Positions 7,858 through 16,102 of a DNA stretch of 63,493 nt are shown here, piece by piece (the first letter of the stretch is position 1; every line of letters starts with the position of its first letter). Source of the DNA: Streptomyces cavernae (lineage in GTDB: Bacteria > Actinomycetota > Actinomycetes > Streptomycetales > Streptomycetaceae); NCBI RefSeq assembly GCF_004023625.1, contig NZ_RPDJ01000050.1:1-63493 (forward strand), written 5' to 3'. The notes under the pieces are model-generated. The model was not told where the DNA came from, made no database searches, and saw only the letters and a list, made by a program, of their open reading frames with translations. The position numbers were made by a program, and so were the translations under genes.

Positions 7858-8976
7858 CTAGAGCGCCCGCCACGTCAGCGTCTTCACGCCCTTGCCCTCC
7901 CCCTCGAACGACACCATCGTCGGCCGGTCCCCCTTCTTGAGGAGGTGGACGGTGCAGAGGGTCAGTGCGGAGTTCGGTTCCAGGCGGGTGTTGGGGACGT
8001 GGCCACGGCACTGGTCGATACCCTCGGCCTCGCCGCGGCCCGCGAAGGAGAAGTCAAGCAGGGGCACCGGCTGGATGTCGCGGCCGCCGGCGGTGCGCAG
8101 ACCGACGCCGTCGTCCATGGCCGGGAGGAGCTTCTCTTTGCCGACGTTGCGGTACTCGAAGGTCACGTACCACGGCACGAGGTTCTTCTGCGTGTCGCTC
8201 AGGTCGTAGTCGGCGAGGTCCGCGAGGCTCCCCGCGCGCACACTCCTGGGAGTGACACGGATCGGCACGGCGCCCTTGTTGGTGAGGCCCTCGTACGAAG
8301 AGTCGGCGGTCGTGCCCGCGGCAAGCAGGCTGCCCCCGTTGTCGTCTCCCTTGCCGTCGCCGACCTTCCACAGGAGGGTGTCGCCGGCTTCGTCGGAGTA
8401 GACGACGGTCGCCGGATCATGTCCCTTGGGCAGCATCACCAGCCGGCACACCGTGGCCGTGTCATTGGGCGCCACCGAGGCGGGGCCGGCCTTGTCGCAG
8501 TTGTCGGGCAGGGACGGACTCGCCTTGGTCGCAAGGGGATTGGCGTTCCACAGGGAGATCGCCCGGCCGGGCGTGCCGTCCGCCAGGGTGACGGTGAAGC
8601 TCGCCTGCGGGCCCGCTCCGCCCACGGGCACCGAGCCGGTGTTGGTGTAGCTGACGGTCAGGTAGTACGGCACCATGCCCTTCAGGTCGTCGTCGAGCCG
8701 TACGTGTTTCAGGTCGGCCGCCGTGCCGCGCGCCAGCCGCTTCGGTGAGACCTCGAGCTGATGCGTCGCGCCCCGGTCGGTCCACGTCGCCTTCCTTGCC
8801 GTCGACTCGACCGGCAGTGCCGTGGCCGCGGCGGGTTTGCTCGTTCCCTCGTCCGAACCCGCGCCCGCCTCTCCGCCGGTACCGGCGGAGTCCGTGCCGC
8901 CCGCCCCGCATGCCGTCAGGATCAGGGCGAACAGCCCGGCTCCCACAACTCCGTTCACGCGTCCGCGCCTTCGCAT
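7858..8976 (-). CDS. secreted lipoprotein with two repeated beta-sandwich domains
   Basis: The 372-residue product has a lipoprotein signal with lipobox LTAC (Cys23), then an Ala/Gly/Ser-rich linker. Two related domains follow, each with a conserved stretch (LKGMVPYYLTVSYTNTG and LVPWYVTFEYRNVG), a Cys pair and a closing segment (CRLVMLPKG and CTVHLLKKGD). Such duplicated domains occur in Streptomyces cell-surface lipoproteins of unknown function. ATG 8976 is preceded by GGGGGTG. The divergent TetR gene begins 78 bp away, so the two may share a control region. The stop codon is only about 15 bp from the IS1380 remnant. Confidence 0.8.
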   Translation of the reverse strand: MRRRGRVNGVVGAGLFALILTACGAGGTDSAGTGGEAGAGSDEGTSKPAAATALPVESTARKATWTDRGATHQLEVSPKRLARGTAADLKHVRLDDDLKGMVPYYLTVSYTNTGSVPVGGAGPQASFTVTLADGTPGRAISLWNANPLATKASPSLPDNCDKAGPASVAPNDTATVCRLVMLPKGHDPATVVYSDEAGDTLLWKVGDGKGDDNGGSLLAAGTTADSSYEGLTNKGAVPIRVTPRSVRAGSLADLADYDLSDTQKNLVPWYVTFEYRNVGKEKLLPAMDDGVGLRTAGGRDIQPVPLLDFSFAGRGEAEGIDQCRGHVPNTRLEPNSALTLCTVHLLKKGDRPTMVSFEGEGKGVKTLTWRAL

Positions 8977-9054
8977 GGAGCACCCCCGTGCCTTTCGTTG
9001 TTCCGTGCGCAACTCGGTCAGCTTAAGGCTGGATTCGATCGGTAAGGTGTTCGC

Positions 9055-9771
9055 ATGGCAATGGGGGTCCGGCGCAGGATGGCTGTCGAGGAGCGGCGGC
9101 AGCAGCTGATCGGGGTCGCACTCGAACTCTTCAGCACCCGCTCGCCCGACGAGGTGTCGATCGACGAGATAGCCTCGGCCGCGGGCATCTCCAGGCCGCT
9201 CGTCTACCACTACTTCCCCGGCAAACTCAGCCTGTACGAGGCCGCGTTGCAGCGGGCGGCGGACGAACTGGCACAGCGGTTCGTCGAGCCGCACGAGGGC
9301 CCGCTCGGTGCCCGGCTGCTGCGCGTGATGCACCGCTTCTTCGACTTCGTGGACGAACACGGGCCCGGCTTCTCGGCGTTGATGCGGGGTGGCCCGGCGG
9401 TGGGGTCGTCCACCACCAACGCCCTCGTCGACTCCGTGCGGCAGGCCGCGTACGTTCAGATCCTCGCGCATCTCGGCATCGTGGATCCGCCCGCACGGCT
9501 GGAGCTGGTGATTCGTTCATGGATTTCGCTGGCCGAGTCGACGGCCCTGATCTGGCTCGACGGCCGCCGTATCCCGCGCGCGGAACTGGAGTCGCAGCTC
9601 GTCCATGATTTCGCCGCGCTGGCCGCGGTGAGCGCGGCGTACGACGCGGAGATGGCCGCGTTGCTGGTGGGTCTTCTCGCGGACGAGCCGGCCGACGGGA
9701 CGTTCGGCGTCCTCGTCGGCCGGCTCACCGAGTTGGCCCTGCAGGGACAGCGGGGCCAGGCGGTCTGTTGA
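9055..9771 (+). CDS. TetR-family regulator
   Basis: The 238-residue protein has the TetR HTH at residues 10-60 (RRQQLIGVALELFSTR, then IDEIASAAGISRPLVYHYFPG). The rest is helical with a long ligand domain (VMHRFFDFVDEHGPGFSALM) seen in many uncharacterized Streptomyces TetR proteins. It is divergent from the lipoprotein gene at 7858-8976, the natural candidate target. Ligand and operator are not visible. Confidence 0.88.
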   Translation: MAMGVRRRMAVEERRQQLIGVALELFSTRSPDEVSIDEIASAAGISRPLVYHYFPGKLSLYEAALQRAADELAQRFVEPHEGPLGARLLRVMHRFFDFVDEHGPGFSALMRGGPAVGSSTTNALVDSVRQAAYVQILAHLGIVDPPARLELVIRSWISLAESTALIWLDGRRIPRAELESQLVHDFAALAAVSAAYDAEMAALLVGLLADEPADGTFGVLVGRLTELALQGQRGQAVC

Positions 9772-9802
9772 CAGTCCGGTCGTGCCGCACGCCGGATGGC
9801 GG

Positions 9803-10159
9803 TCAGCTGTCGAACTTCTGGTAGGACGGGTCCAGGTCGCGTGTCTCCGCGGAGACGTGCAGCCCGAGGCCCTCGGCCGGCTTCAGGTACTCCCGTACGA
9901 GCTGCAGCACCTGCCCCGTCAGCTTCGCCTTGGTCTCGTCGGTGCGTCCGGCGAGCAGACCGATGGTGACGTGCACGATCGCCTCACCGGTGTCGCTGCC
10001 GCCCACCACGGTGTCCTCGGTGCGGCGGAACTGTGTCTTGCACGCCTCCAGCTTGGCGGCCGTCGTCTCGACGACGACCGGGTGCAGCGCCCCGGCGAAA
10101 CCGCGCCGGTCGAAGGCGTCGGCGAGGGACTCGGAGTAGTCGACGGTGATCTGCGGCAT
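9803..10159 (-). CDS. 5-carboxymethyl-2-hydroxymuconate isomerase-like tautomerase
   Basis: The 118-residue product starts with Met-Pro-Gln-Ile. After Met removal, Pro1 would be the catalytic base, as in CHMI and the tautomerase superfamily. Residues IVHVTIGLLAGRTDETK and LHVSAETRDLDPSYQKF match the CHMI family, which isomerizes carboxymethyl-hydroxymuconate in homoprotocatechuate breakdown. No other gene of that pathway lies nearby, so the actual substrate may differ. The start is 35 bp from the left end of the 204-bp repeat element, which may have separated the gene from its old promoter. Confidence 0.82.
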   Translation of the reverse strand: MPQITVDYSESLADAFDRRGFAGALHPVVVETTAAKLEACKTQFRRTEDTVVGGSDTGEAIVHVTIGLLAGRTDETKAKLTGQVLQLVREYLKPAEGLGLHVSAETRDLDPSYQKFDS

Positions 10160-10193
10160 GAACGCTCCTGTTGTCGTGCGGGGACTCTCACCT

Positions 10194-10397
10194 TAAGGGC
10201 TGTCCCGTAATCCCCGGCGGGCGCACGACGACAGCTACGGCACCTCGCTGCGTTGTCGGATCGCCCGAATACGTCCAGTATGCGAGCGCCCCTCCGCCTT
10301 GCGATGCACCGCTCCCCCAAGCTCTCGACTTCGCTCGAGCAGGGGGACCCCCATGACGCGGCGTGCTGATCCGCCGGGGATTACGGGACAGCCCTTA
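10194..10397. mobile_element. 204-bp MITE-like element with 27-bp perfect inverted ends
   Basis: Left end 10194-10220 and right end 10371-10397 are perfect 27-bp inverted repeats (starting TAAGGGCTGTCCCGTAATCC). There is no gene inside. The interior holds a C-rich hairpin core (CTCCCCCAAGCTCTCGACTT at 10312-10331, then GAGCAGGGGGACCCCC) that reappears in the elements near 23.1 kb and 51.9 kb with different ends. The right end overlaps the 3' end of the phosphatase gene and supplies its stop codon. It is presumably moved by a transposase supplied elsewhere. Confidence 0.75.
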
Positions 10398-12005
10398 GCT
10401 CCAGCACTCGCAGCGCCAGCAGCGCGATGTCGTCGTCCCGGTCTCGTCCGAAGTGGTCGAGCAGGGCGTCGCAGAGCCCGGCGACCTCGGGCGGCGCCTC
10501 GGCGGCCGCCGTCCGCAGGTGGTCCAGGGAGTCCATGAGGTCGGTGCCGCGCGTCTCGATCAGCCCGTCGGTGATCATCAGCAGCCGGTCCCCGGGCTTC
10601 AGCACCGTCTCCACCGGCGGCGGCCGGTCCAGACCGAGTCCCAGCAGCGGGCCCGCGCCCTCGACGTAGTGGGTGCCGCCGCCCGCCCGGAGGACCAGGG
10701 GCGGGATGTGGCCCGCGTTGGCGATCCGGGTCCGTCCGGTGACCGGTTCGACCAGGGTGAGACAGACGGTCGCCGTCGCGTCGGGGTGGTAGTGGCGCAG
10801 CATCCGGTCGAGCCGCGCCACCAGCCTCCCTGGGTCGGTGTCCTCGACGCAGTACGCGCGCAGTGCGTGCCGGATCTCCACCATCACGGCCGCCGCGTCC
10901 AGTGAGTGCCCAACCACGTCGCCGACGCCGGCGAGGATGCCGTCGGCGGTGCCCAGCGCCACATGGAAGTCGCCGCCGATCTCGGTCCGCCGGGACGCCG
11001 GGACGTAGCGGACCGCGACGTCGACGCCCGGCAGTTCGGGCTGCCGCCGGGGCAGGAAGCTGCGCTGGAGGGTCAGCGCGACCTGGCGTTCCATCCGGTA
11101 CATCAGCAGGGGTTCGGCGGCCAGTGCGGTCGCCCGGGCGAGTCGGTCGAGCAGTGCCTCGGTCGCCGGGGCGACCGGGCCGGCGGGCAGCGCGAGACAT
11201 ACCTGGGGCCGGCCGTCCGGAGCCAGGCCGAGCACCAGCCGTGCGTCGTCCGGGTCGCCGGGCCGGAAGAAGCCCGGCGGCCACAGCGGAGCGGGCACGA
11301 CCGTGCCGTGTTCGCCGGTGCGTGCCTGTCCGATCCGGGACAGCAGCCGTGCCACCGCGTCGTGCGCGCCCGCGTCGGGTGGTGCGGCGGCCCGGTCCTC
11401 GCCGTGGTCGAGGCCGCTGTGCAGTTCGCCGTCCTGGTCGATGACGAAGGCGGCCGCGGCGGTGCCGGTGAGCCGGGCGGTGCCCTCGGCCGCCGCCACG
11501 GCGAGCTGCGTCGGGGTGCGCGCGGCCTGCACGGCGGCGGTCGCCGCGGAGAGCAGTTCCAGCCCGCGTACGTGTGCCTCGACGCCGGTGCGGGGCGGGC
11601 ACCACGGACCGCGGCCCGTACCACCGCCTGGATCTCCTCGGGTTCGGCGGGCACCGACAGATAGGCCTCGCCTCCGGCGTCCAGGCCGCGGCAGCGGTTG
11701 ACGGCCGCCGCGGTGCCCGCGGAGAAGTGCACGACGGGGAGTTGGGCCAGCAGCGGCCACGCCTTCAGCCTGCGGCACAGTTCGAAGCCGCTCATGTCGG
11801 GCAGTCCGACGTCGACGAGCGCCACATCGGGCAGTGCGCCGGCACGCAGCCGCTGGTCGAGTTCGACGAGGGCCTCCCCGGCGCTGGCGACGGGTACGAC
11901 CGTGTGGCCCGCCCGCAGCAGCACGGCCCCCATGGCGTAGCGGCTGGCCGCCGCGTCGTCGACCACCAGTACCGTGGAGCGGGTGCGTTCACCGCGTGCG
12001 TTCAT
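10381..12005 (-). pseudogene. response regulator with PP2C phosphatase output, frameshifted
   Basis: From ATG 12005 the first frame encodes a receiver domain (STVLVVDDAAASRYAMG, Asp in DVALVDVGLPDMSGFELCRR). Near 11581-11600, in a G/C-rich run, the coding signal moves to another frame. That frame reads a GAF-like linker (VRGLELLSAATAAVQAAR) and a SpoIIE/RsbU-type PP2C domain (QRSFLPRRQPELPGVDVAVR, SRRTEIGGDFHV, GDVVGHSLDAAAVM, LLMITDGLIETRG). Such proteins dephosphorylate anti-sigma antagonists. As read, neither half reaches full length, although an internal GTG near 11533 could start the phosphatase part. The last codons (RAVP, stop) are supplied by the inserted repeat element at 10194-10397, so the original C-terminus has been replaced. 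Confidence 0.75.
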
Positions 12006-12352
12006 CGGGGCCGCCCCTCGAGGGCATGCGCAGGGGCAGGCCGCGAGTCGGCCTGCCCGACCACGGTAGTGCGCCGTCAGCCGGTGCGGGAGACGAGTGC
12101 ACCACGCATCCGGGCCCGCTCGTCAGCAGTTGCTCTTCCCGGCGTGGAGGGCGGGCGCCGTGTCGGTGCCGTCCGTCGCAGGGAATGTCAGCAAGGCGTC
12201 TGTCAGCAAGGCGTCGTGGAACTTCCGTCGGCGTCCCCTCGTGCTCCCGCCGACTTCCGGAGCGGCGCCGTAGACCATCGGCCGACGACTGCCGCCGCGG
12301 CCGGCTTGCAGGCTGAGGGCACATCTCAGGCACTCAGCAACGGGAGGCGGCC
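12006..12352. other. intergenic region without a gene
   Basis: This is the divergent gap between the receiver-phosphatase gene and the secreted TIM-barrel gene. No supported coding frame is seen. It contains a short direct repeat (TGTCAGCAAGGCGTC, twice at about 12186-12215). The ribosome site GGGAGG for the next gene lies at 12342-12347. Confidence 0.5.
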
Positions 12353-13504
12353 ATGTCGATCAGCCGAGCGCGGTTCCTGGCCGGAGCCGCGGGCGCCGGC
12401 GCCGCGTTACTGGCCGCGGGCGCGGGCGCGGGCCCGGCTCAGGCCATGCAGCGCGGCCCGGCCCAGCAGGGACTGACCCACCGGGGCGTGGTGTACACGG
12501 TCGGCGCGGGCGAGACCCCGGGCACCGCGTGGAACGCGGCGCGGATGCGCCGCGATCTGCGCGCCATCCAGCGCGAGTTGCACGCCGACTCCATCGAGGT
12601 CACCGGGGACGGCGTGGAGCGGCTCACCGCCACCATGGCGGAGGCAGCCGAGCGGGGGCTGCACATCTGGGCGCAGCCGACGCTGGGCGACGCCCCGGAG
12701 CGGGAGATCCTCGACCATCTCGCGGAGACCGGCCGGTGCGCGGAGCGGCTGCGCCGGCAGGGTGCCGCCGTCGACCTCGCCGTGGGCTGCGAGTTCTGGC
12801 TGTTCGTGCCGGGGATTGTGCCCGGCGCCGACGCGCTGGAAAGGGTCGAGAACCTGCTGAAGGGGAACGTCGACTTCGAGGCGATGCAGCGGAAACTGGA
12901 CGTGTTCCTCGCGAAGGCCGCGAAGGTCGGCCGGTCGGTGTTCCGCGGAAAGCTGAGCTACGCGGCGGCCCAGGACGACCGGGTCGACTGGAGCCTGTTC
13001 GACGTCGTCGGCATCGACTACTACTCGTACCACCGCCGACCGGCGCAGTACGTCAGGGAGTTGAGGAAGTACCTGCGGCACGGAAAGCCGCTCGCCATCA
13101 CCGAGTTCGGCGCCTGCACCTTCCGGGGCGCGCCGGAACAGGGCGGGATGGGCTGGTACAACGTCGACTACTCCAAGGAGCCGCCGGAGGTGAACGAGGG
13201 GCTGGTCCGCAGCGAGCGCACACAGGCCACGTATCTGACCGGGCTCCTGGACGTCTTCGAGTCGATGGGCCTGTACGCGGCGCAGGCCTTCGAGTTCGTC
13301 ACCGCGGACGCACCGCACCGGCCCGACGATCCGCGCCACGACCTCGACATGGTCAGCTACGCGATCGTCAAGCCGATCCAGGACCGGCCGGGCGACCCGG
13401 CATCGAACTGGCACTGGGAGCCGAAGGAGGCCTTCCACGCGCTGGCCCGGCGCTACGAACGGGCCCGGTGCCGCGCCGACGCTGCGACACGGCACCGGGT
13501 CTGA
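12353..13504 (+). CDS. secreted TIM-barrel glycosidase-like protein
   Basis: The 383-residue product has an N-terminal export signal (RFLAGAAGAGAALLAAGAGA, cleaved near AQA). The body shows features of a glycoside-hydrolase TIM barrel: AVGCEFWLFVPGIVPG, then DVVGIDYYSYHRRPAQYV, and KPLAITEFGACTFRG with a likely nucleophile Glu, and later AFEFVTADAPH. Relatives in Streptomyces are often named abortive phage infection protein, a label I would not rely on. The gene faces the alpha-glucosidase gene and their stops are 6 bp apart. Substrate unknown. Confidence 0.75.
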   Translation: MSISRARFLAGAAGAGAALLAAGAGAGPAQAMQRGPAQQGLTHRGVVYTVGAGETPGTAWNAARMRRDLRAIQRELHADSIEVTGDGVERLTATMAEAAERGLHIWAQPTLGDAPEREILDHLAETGRCAERLRRQGAAVDLAVGCEFWLFVPGIVPGADALERVENLLKGNVDFEAMQRKLDVFLAKAAKVGRSVFRGKLSYAAAQDDRVDWSLFDVVGIDYYSYHRRPAQYVRELRKYLRHGKPLAITEFGACTFRGAPEQGGMGWYNVDYSKEPPEVNEGLVRSERTQATYLTGLLDVFESMGLYAAQAFEFVTADAPHRPDDPRHDLDMVSYAIVKPIQDRPGDPASNWHWEPKEAFHALARRYERARCRADAATRHRV

Positions 13505-13510
13505 CGCACA

Positions 13511-15247
13511 TCAGCCGGCCCACCACACGGTGGTGTCCGCGGGAAGCTCGAACTCGCCGTCGGTCACGACGACTTCAGTGCTGGACACGAGGACGCGCCC
13601 GTATCCGGGAATCCGCACGGCCGTCCCGTTGGTGTTGGCCGTGCAGACGAATTCGCCGCGCCGGAAGGCCAGTACGCCCTCAGGCGCCTCGAGCCAGGTC
13701 ACGCTGTCCCCGGCACCGAGGTCGGGGTGCTCGTGCCGGACCGCGAGCGCCGACCGGTACAGCTCCAGCGTCGAACCCGTGACGCCCGTCTGCGCCTCGA
13801 CGCTGAGCTCGCCCCACTCCCGCGGCTGCGGAAGCCAGCTGCCACCGTCGCCGAAGCCGTAGGAGGGACCGGTGCGGGTCCACGGGATCGGCACCCGGCA
13901 GCCGTCGCGGAAGCCGTCCTGACCGGCGCCGCGGAAGTAGGCCGGGTCCTGGCGCACCTCGTCCGGCAGGTCCACGACCTCCGGCAGGCCCAGTTCCTCG
14001 CCCTGGTAGATGTACGCCGAGCCGGGCAGGGCGAGCATCAGCAGGGTCGCCGCACGGGCGCGCCTGAGGCCCAGCTCACGGTCGCCCGCCAGCCGGATCT
14101 GGGTGCCGAGGCCCGCCGGGTTGCCGAACCGTGTGGTGTGCCGGGTGACGTCGTGGTTGGACAGCACCCAGGTGGCCGGGGCGCCGACCGGGCGCATCGC
14201 CTCCAGGGTGCGGTCGACCACCGCGCGCAGCTCGGCCGCGTGCCAGTGGGTGGTGAGGTACTCGAAATTGAAGGCCTGGTGCAGTTCGTCGGGGCGCACG
14301 TAGTTGGCGCTGCGTTCCACCGTCGGCGTCCAGGCCTCGGCGACGAAGATCCGCCCGCCCGTCTCCCACCACCGCGCTTCCGAGGAGGGCCCTTCGGGTG
14401 CTTCTCGTTTCGCGTACTCGTCCAGGACAGTGCGCCACTGGCGGTAGATCTCGTGCACGCCGTCCTGGTCGAAGAACGGCACGACATCGTTTCCCAGCAG
14501 CTTGAGCTGCTCGTGGTCGCCCAGGTCGGGCAGGCCCGGGGCCTTAACCAGGCCGTGCGCGACATCGACGCGGAAGCCGTCGACGCCCATGTCGAGCCAG
14601 AACCGCAGGATGGAGCGGAACTCGTCGCCGACGGCCGGGTGGTCCCAGTTGAAGTCGGGCTGCTCGGGTGCGAAGAGGTGGAGGTACCAGTCGCCGGGGG
14701 TGCCGTCACGCTCGGTGACCCGGGTCCAGGCCGGTCCGCCGAAGATCGACTCCCAGTCGTTGGGCGGCAGTTCGCCGTTCTCGCCCTTCCCGGGCCGGAA
14801 GTGGTAGCGGTCCCGCAGCGGTGAGCCGGGGCCTTCGCGCAGCGCCCGCTTGAACCACTCGTGCTGGTCGGAGGAATGGTTCGGCACCAGGTCGACGATC
14901 ACCCTGATCCCCAGCTCATGGGCGTCGCGGATCAGCGCGTCGGCGTCCAGGAGCGAGCCGAACATGGGGTCCACGGCGCGGTAGTCGGCGACGTCGTAGC
15001 CGGCGTCGGCCTGCGGGGAGGCGTAGAAGGGGCTGAGCCACACGGCGTCCACACCGAGGTCGCGCAGATACGGAAGTCGGGAGCGTACGCCTTCCAGGTC
15101 ACCCATGCCGTCGCCGTCGCTGTCGGCGAAGCTGCGCGGATACACCTGGTAGATCACGGCGTCCCGCCACCAGTCGCGGTGTCGGGCGACGGTGGCGAGG
15201 GCCGACGTCGTGGCGGCCGGGGCCGGATCGGCGGAGTGCTGGCTCAT
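13511..15247 (-). CDS. aglA: alpha-glucosidase, glycoside hydrolase family 13
   Basis: The 578-residue product starts at ATG 15247 (MSQHSADPAP), preceded by AAGGACG. The frame stays open to 15331 but that part is low complexity. GH13 motifs are in order: RDAVIYQVYPRSFADSDGDG, DLVPNHSS, VDGFRVDVAHGL (nucleophile Asp), FVAEAWTP (acid/base Glu) and LSNHDVTRH. It hydrolyses alpha-glucosidic oligosaccharides in the cytoplasm. In S. coelicolor this gene ends the malE-malF-malG-aglA operon. Here only a scrap of malG remains upstream, so its normal promoter and transporter are gone and its expression is uncertain. Confidence 0.92.
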   Translation of the reverse strand: MSQHSADPAPAATTSALATVARHRDWWRDAVIYQVYPRSFADSDGDGMGDLEGVRSRLPYLRDLGVDAVWLSPFYASPQADAGYDVADYRAVDPMFGSLLDADALIRDAHELGIRVIVDLVPNHSSDQHEWFKRALREGPGSPLRDRYHFRPGKGENGELPPNDWESIFGGPAWTRVTERDGTPGDWYLHLFAPEQPDFNWDHPAVGDEFRSILRFWLDMGVDGFRVDVAHGLVKAPGLPDLGDHEQLKLLGNDVVPFFDQDGVHEIYRQWRTVLDEYAKREAPEGPSSEARWWETGGRIFVAEAWTPTVERSANYVRPDELHQAFNFEYLTTHWHAAELRAVVDRTLEAMRPVGAPATWVLSNHDVTRHTTRFGNPAGLGTQIRLAGDRELGLRRARAATLLMLALPGSAYIYQGEELGLPEVVDLPDEVRQDPAYFRGAGQDGFRDGCRVPIPWTRTGPSYGFGDGGSWLPQPREWGELSVEAQTGVTGSTLELYRSALAVRHEHPDLGAGDSVTWLEAPEGVLAFRRGEFVCTANTNGTAVRIPGYGRVLVSSTEVVVTDGEFELPADTTVWWAG

Positions 15248-15387
15248 GTCGTCCTTGATCGGTTTGCTCGGTTCAGTCGGTTCGGCTGGGTTGGTTGGTT
15301 CACAGAGGGAGTCTGTCGGCAGGGCCGACATGAATACTGAGGCTCGCAGGTTTTCCTCGGTTTACGTAGGCCCTTCTCATACGCTGG

Positions 15388-15505
15388 TCAGCCTTTCGTC
15401 CCACCTGCGGTGAGGCCGGTCACCGGGTTCTGCCGACCAAGGTAGAAGACGAAGGTAGAAGACGGCGGCCACAGGGACGGCGATCAGGACGGCGGTTGCG
15501 GCCAT
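15388..15505 (-). pseudogene. malG remnant: tail of a maltose ABC permease
   Basis: The minus strand encodes MAATAVLIAVPVAAVFYL and then, in a shifted frame, FYLGRQNPVTGLTAGGTKG followed by a stop at 15388. This is the C-terminus of MalG-type sugar permeases. The frame break comes from a perfect 13-bp direct duplication (AAGGTAGAAGACG at 15439-15451 and 15452-15464). Everything upstream of the last helix is missing. It sits directly before aglA, where malG lies in other streptomycetes. Confidence 0.7.
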
Positions 15506-15506
15506 G

Positions 15507-15586
15507 TATCCGAGAAGGCGGGTATCCGAGAGGGCGTGTATCCGAGAGGGCGTGTATCCGAGGTGGCGTGTATCTGAGCGCGAAGG
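15507..15586. repeat. five tandem 16-bp units
   Basis: Units of the form TATCCGAGAGGGCGTG start at 15507, 15523, 15539, 15555 and 15571. The second and third are identical and the last is the most diverged. They fill the junction between the malG scrap and the malR scrap, so they mark the place where the operon was deleted. Confidence 0.8.
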
Positions 15587-15797
15587 CCAGCCGCGGAGCG
15601 TCGGGCTTCGTCCGTGCCGGGCAGGACCTGCTCTGGCTGAGCGCACGGGGCGTCGCACAGCGACTGGCCGGCACTCGCCGTACCCCCTGAGGTCGTCAGG
15701 CGGCGGCCGCGTCACCCCTCGAACGGGAGTGCCGGCAGTGTGCACCACGGTGACGCACGGTGGTGCACGACGGAGACGCACGACGGGGGTGCGCGCG

Positions 15798-15905
15798 GGC
15801 GACACGATGGCGCTCGGCGATGTCCGGGCGGCCGACGCTCCGGCAGCGCGGCCCCGGCGTACCCAGGGACGTCTCGGTGGTGGGCTTCGACGACTCCCCG
15901 CTGAC
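15798..15905 (+). pseudogene. malR remnant: scrap of a LacI-family repressor
   Basis: The plus strand encodes GDTMALGDVRAADAP in one frame and VPRDVSVVGFDDSP in another. These match the end of the effector domain of LacI-type repressors (usual form NDTMALGVLRAL...VPEDVSVVGFDD). The HTH and most of the sensor domain are absent and a frameshift separates the two pieces. Position and orientation fit malR, which in S. coelicolor diverges from malE. The stretch 15590-15797 before it and 15906-16102 after it show no supported gene. Confidence 0.55.
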
Positions 15906-16102
15906 CCCTTCACGGCCCCGCCGCCGCCCATGATCCGCAAGGGTGGTGCGGGGGGTCGACGGCCTCGGCCCCTAAGGGAAAGAAATCGTTCGTAAGTCGG
16001 ATAACCCGGGCCGCCCATAACGCCCAAAGGTGGAGAACATGCGATCCGGACCCAACCAGGGGATGATCGGTACGGGACGGTTTGTCTGGCAGACTTTTCC
16101 TC

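Noticed and set aside
11103..12005. Complete stand-alone response regulator of 300 residues
   Set aside because: After about residue 135 the frame loses all domain pattern, while the phosphatase continues in another frame, so this is the broken first half of a fusion.
12353..13504. Phage-defence (abortive infection) gene, as relatives are sometimes labelled
   Set aside because: The protein has an export signal and a glycosidase-like barrel, with no defence-system context.
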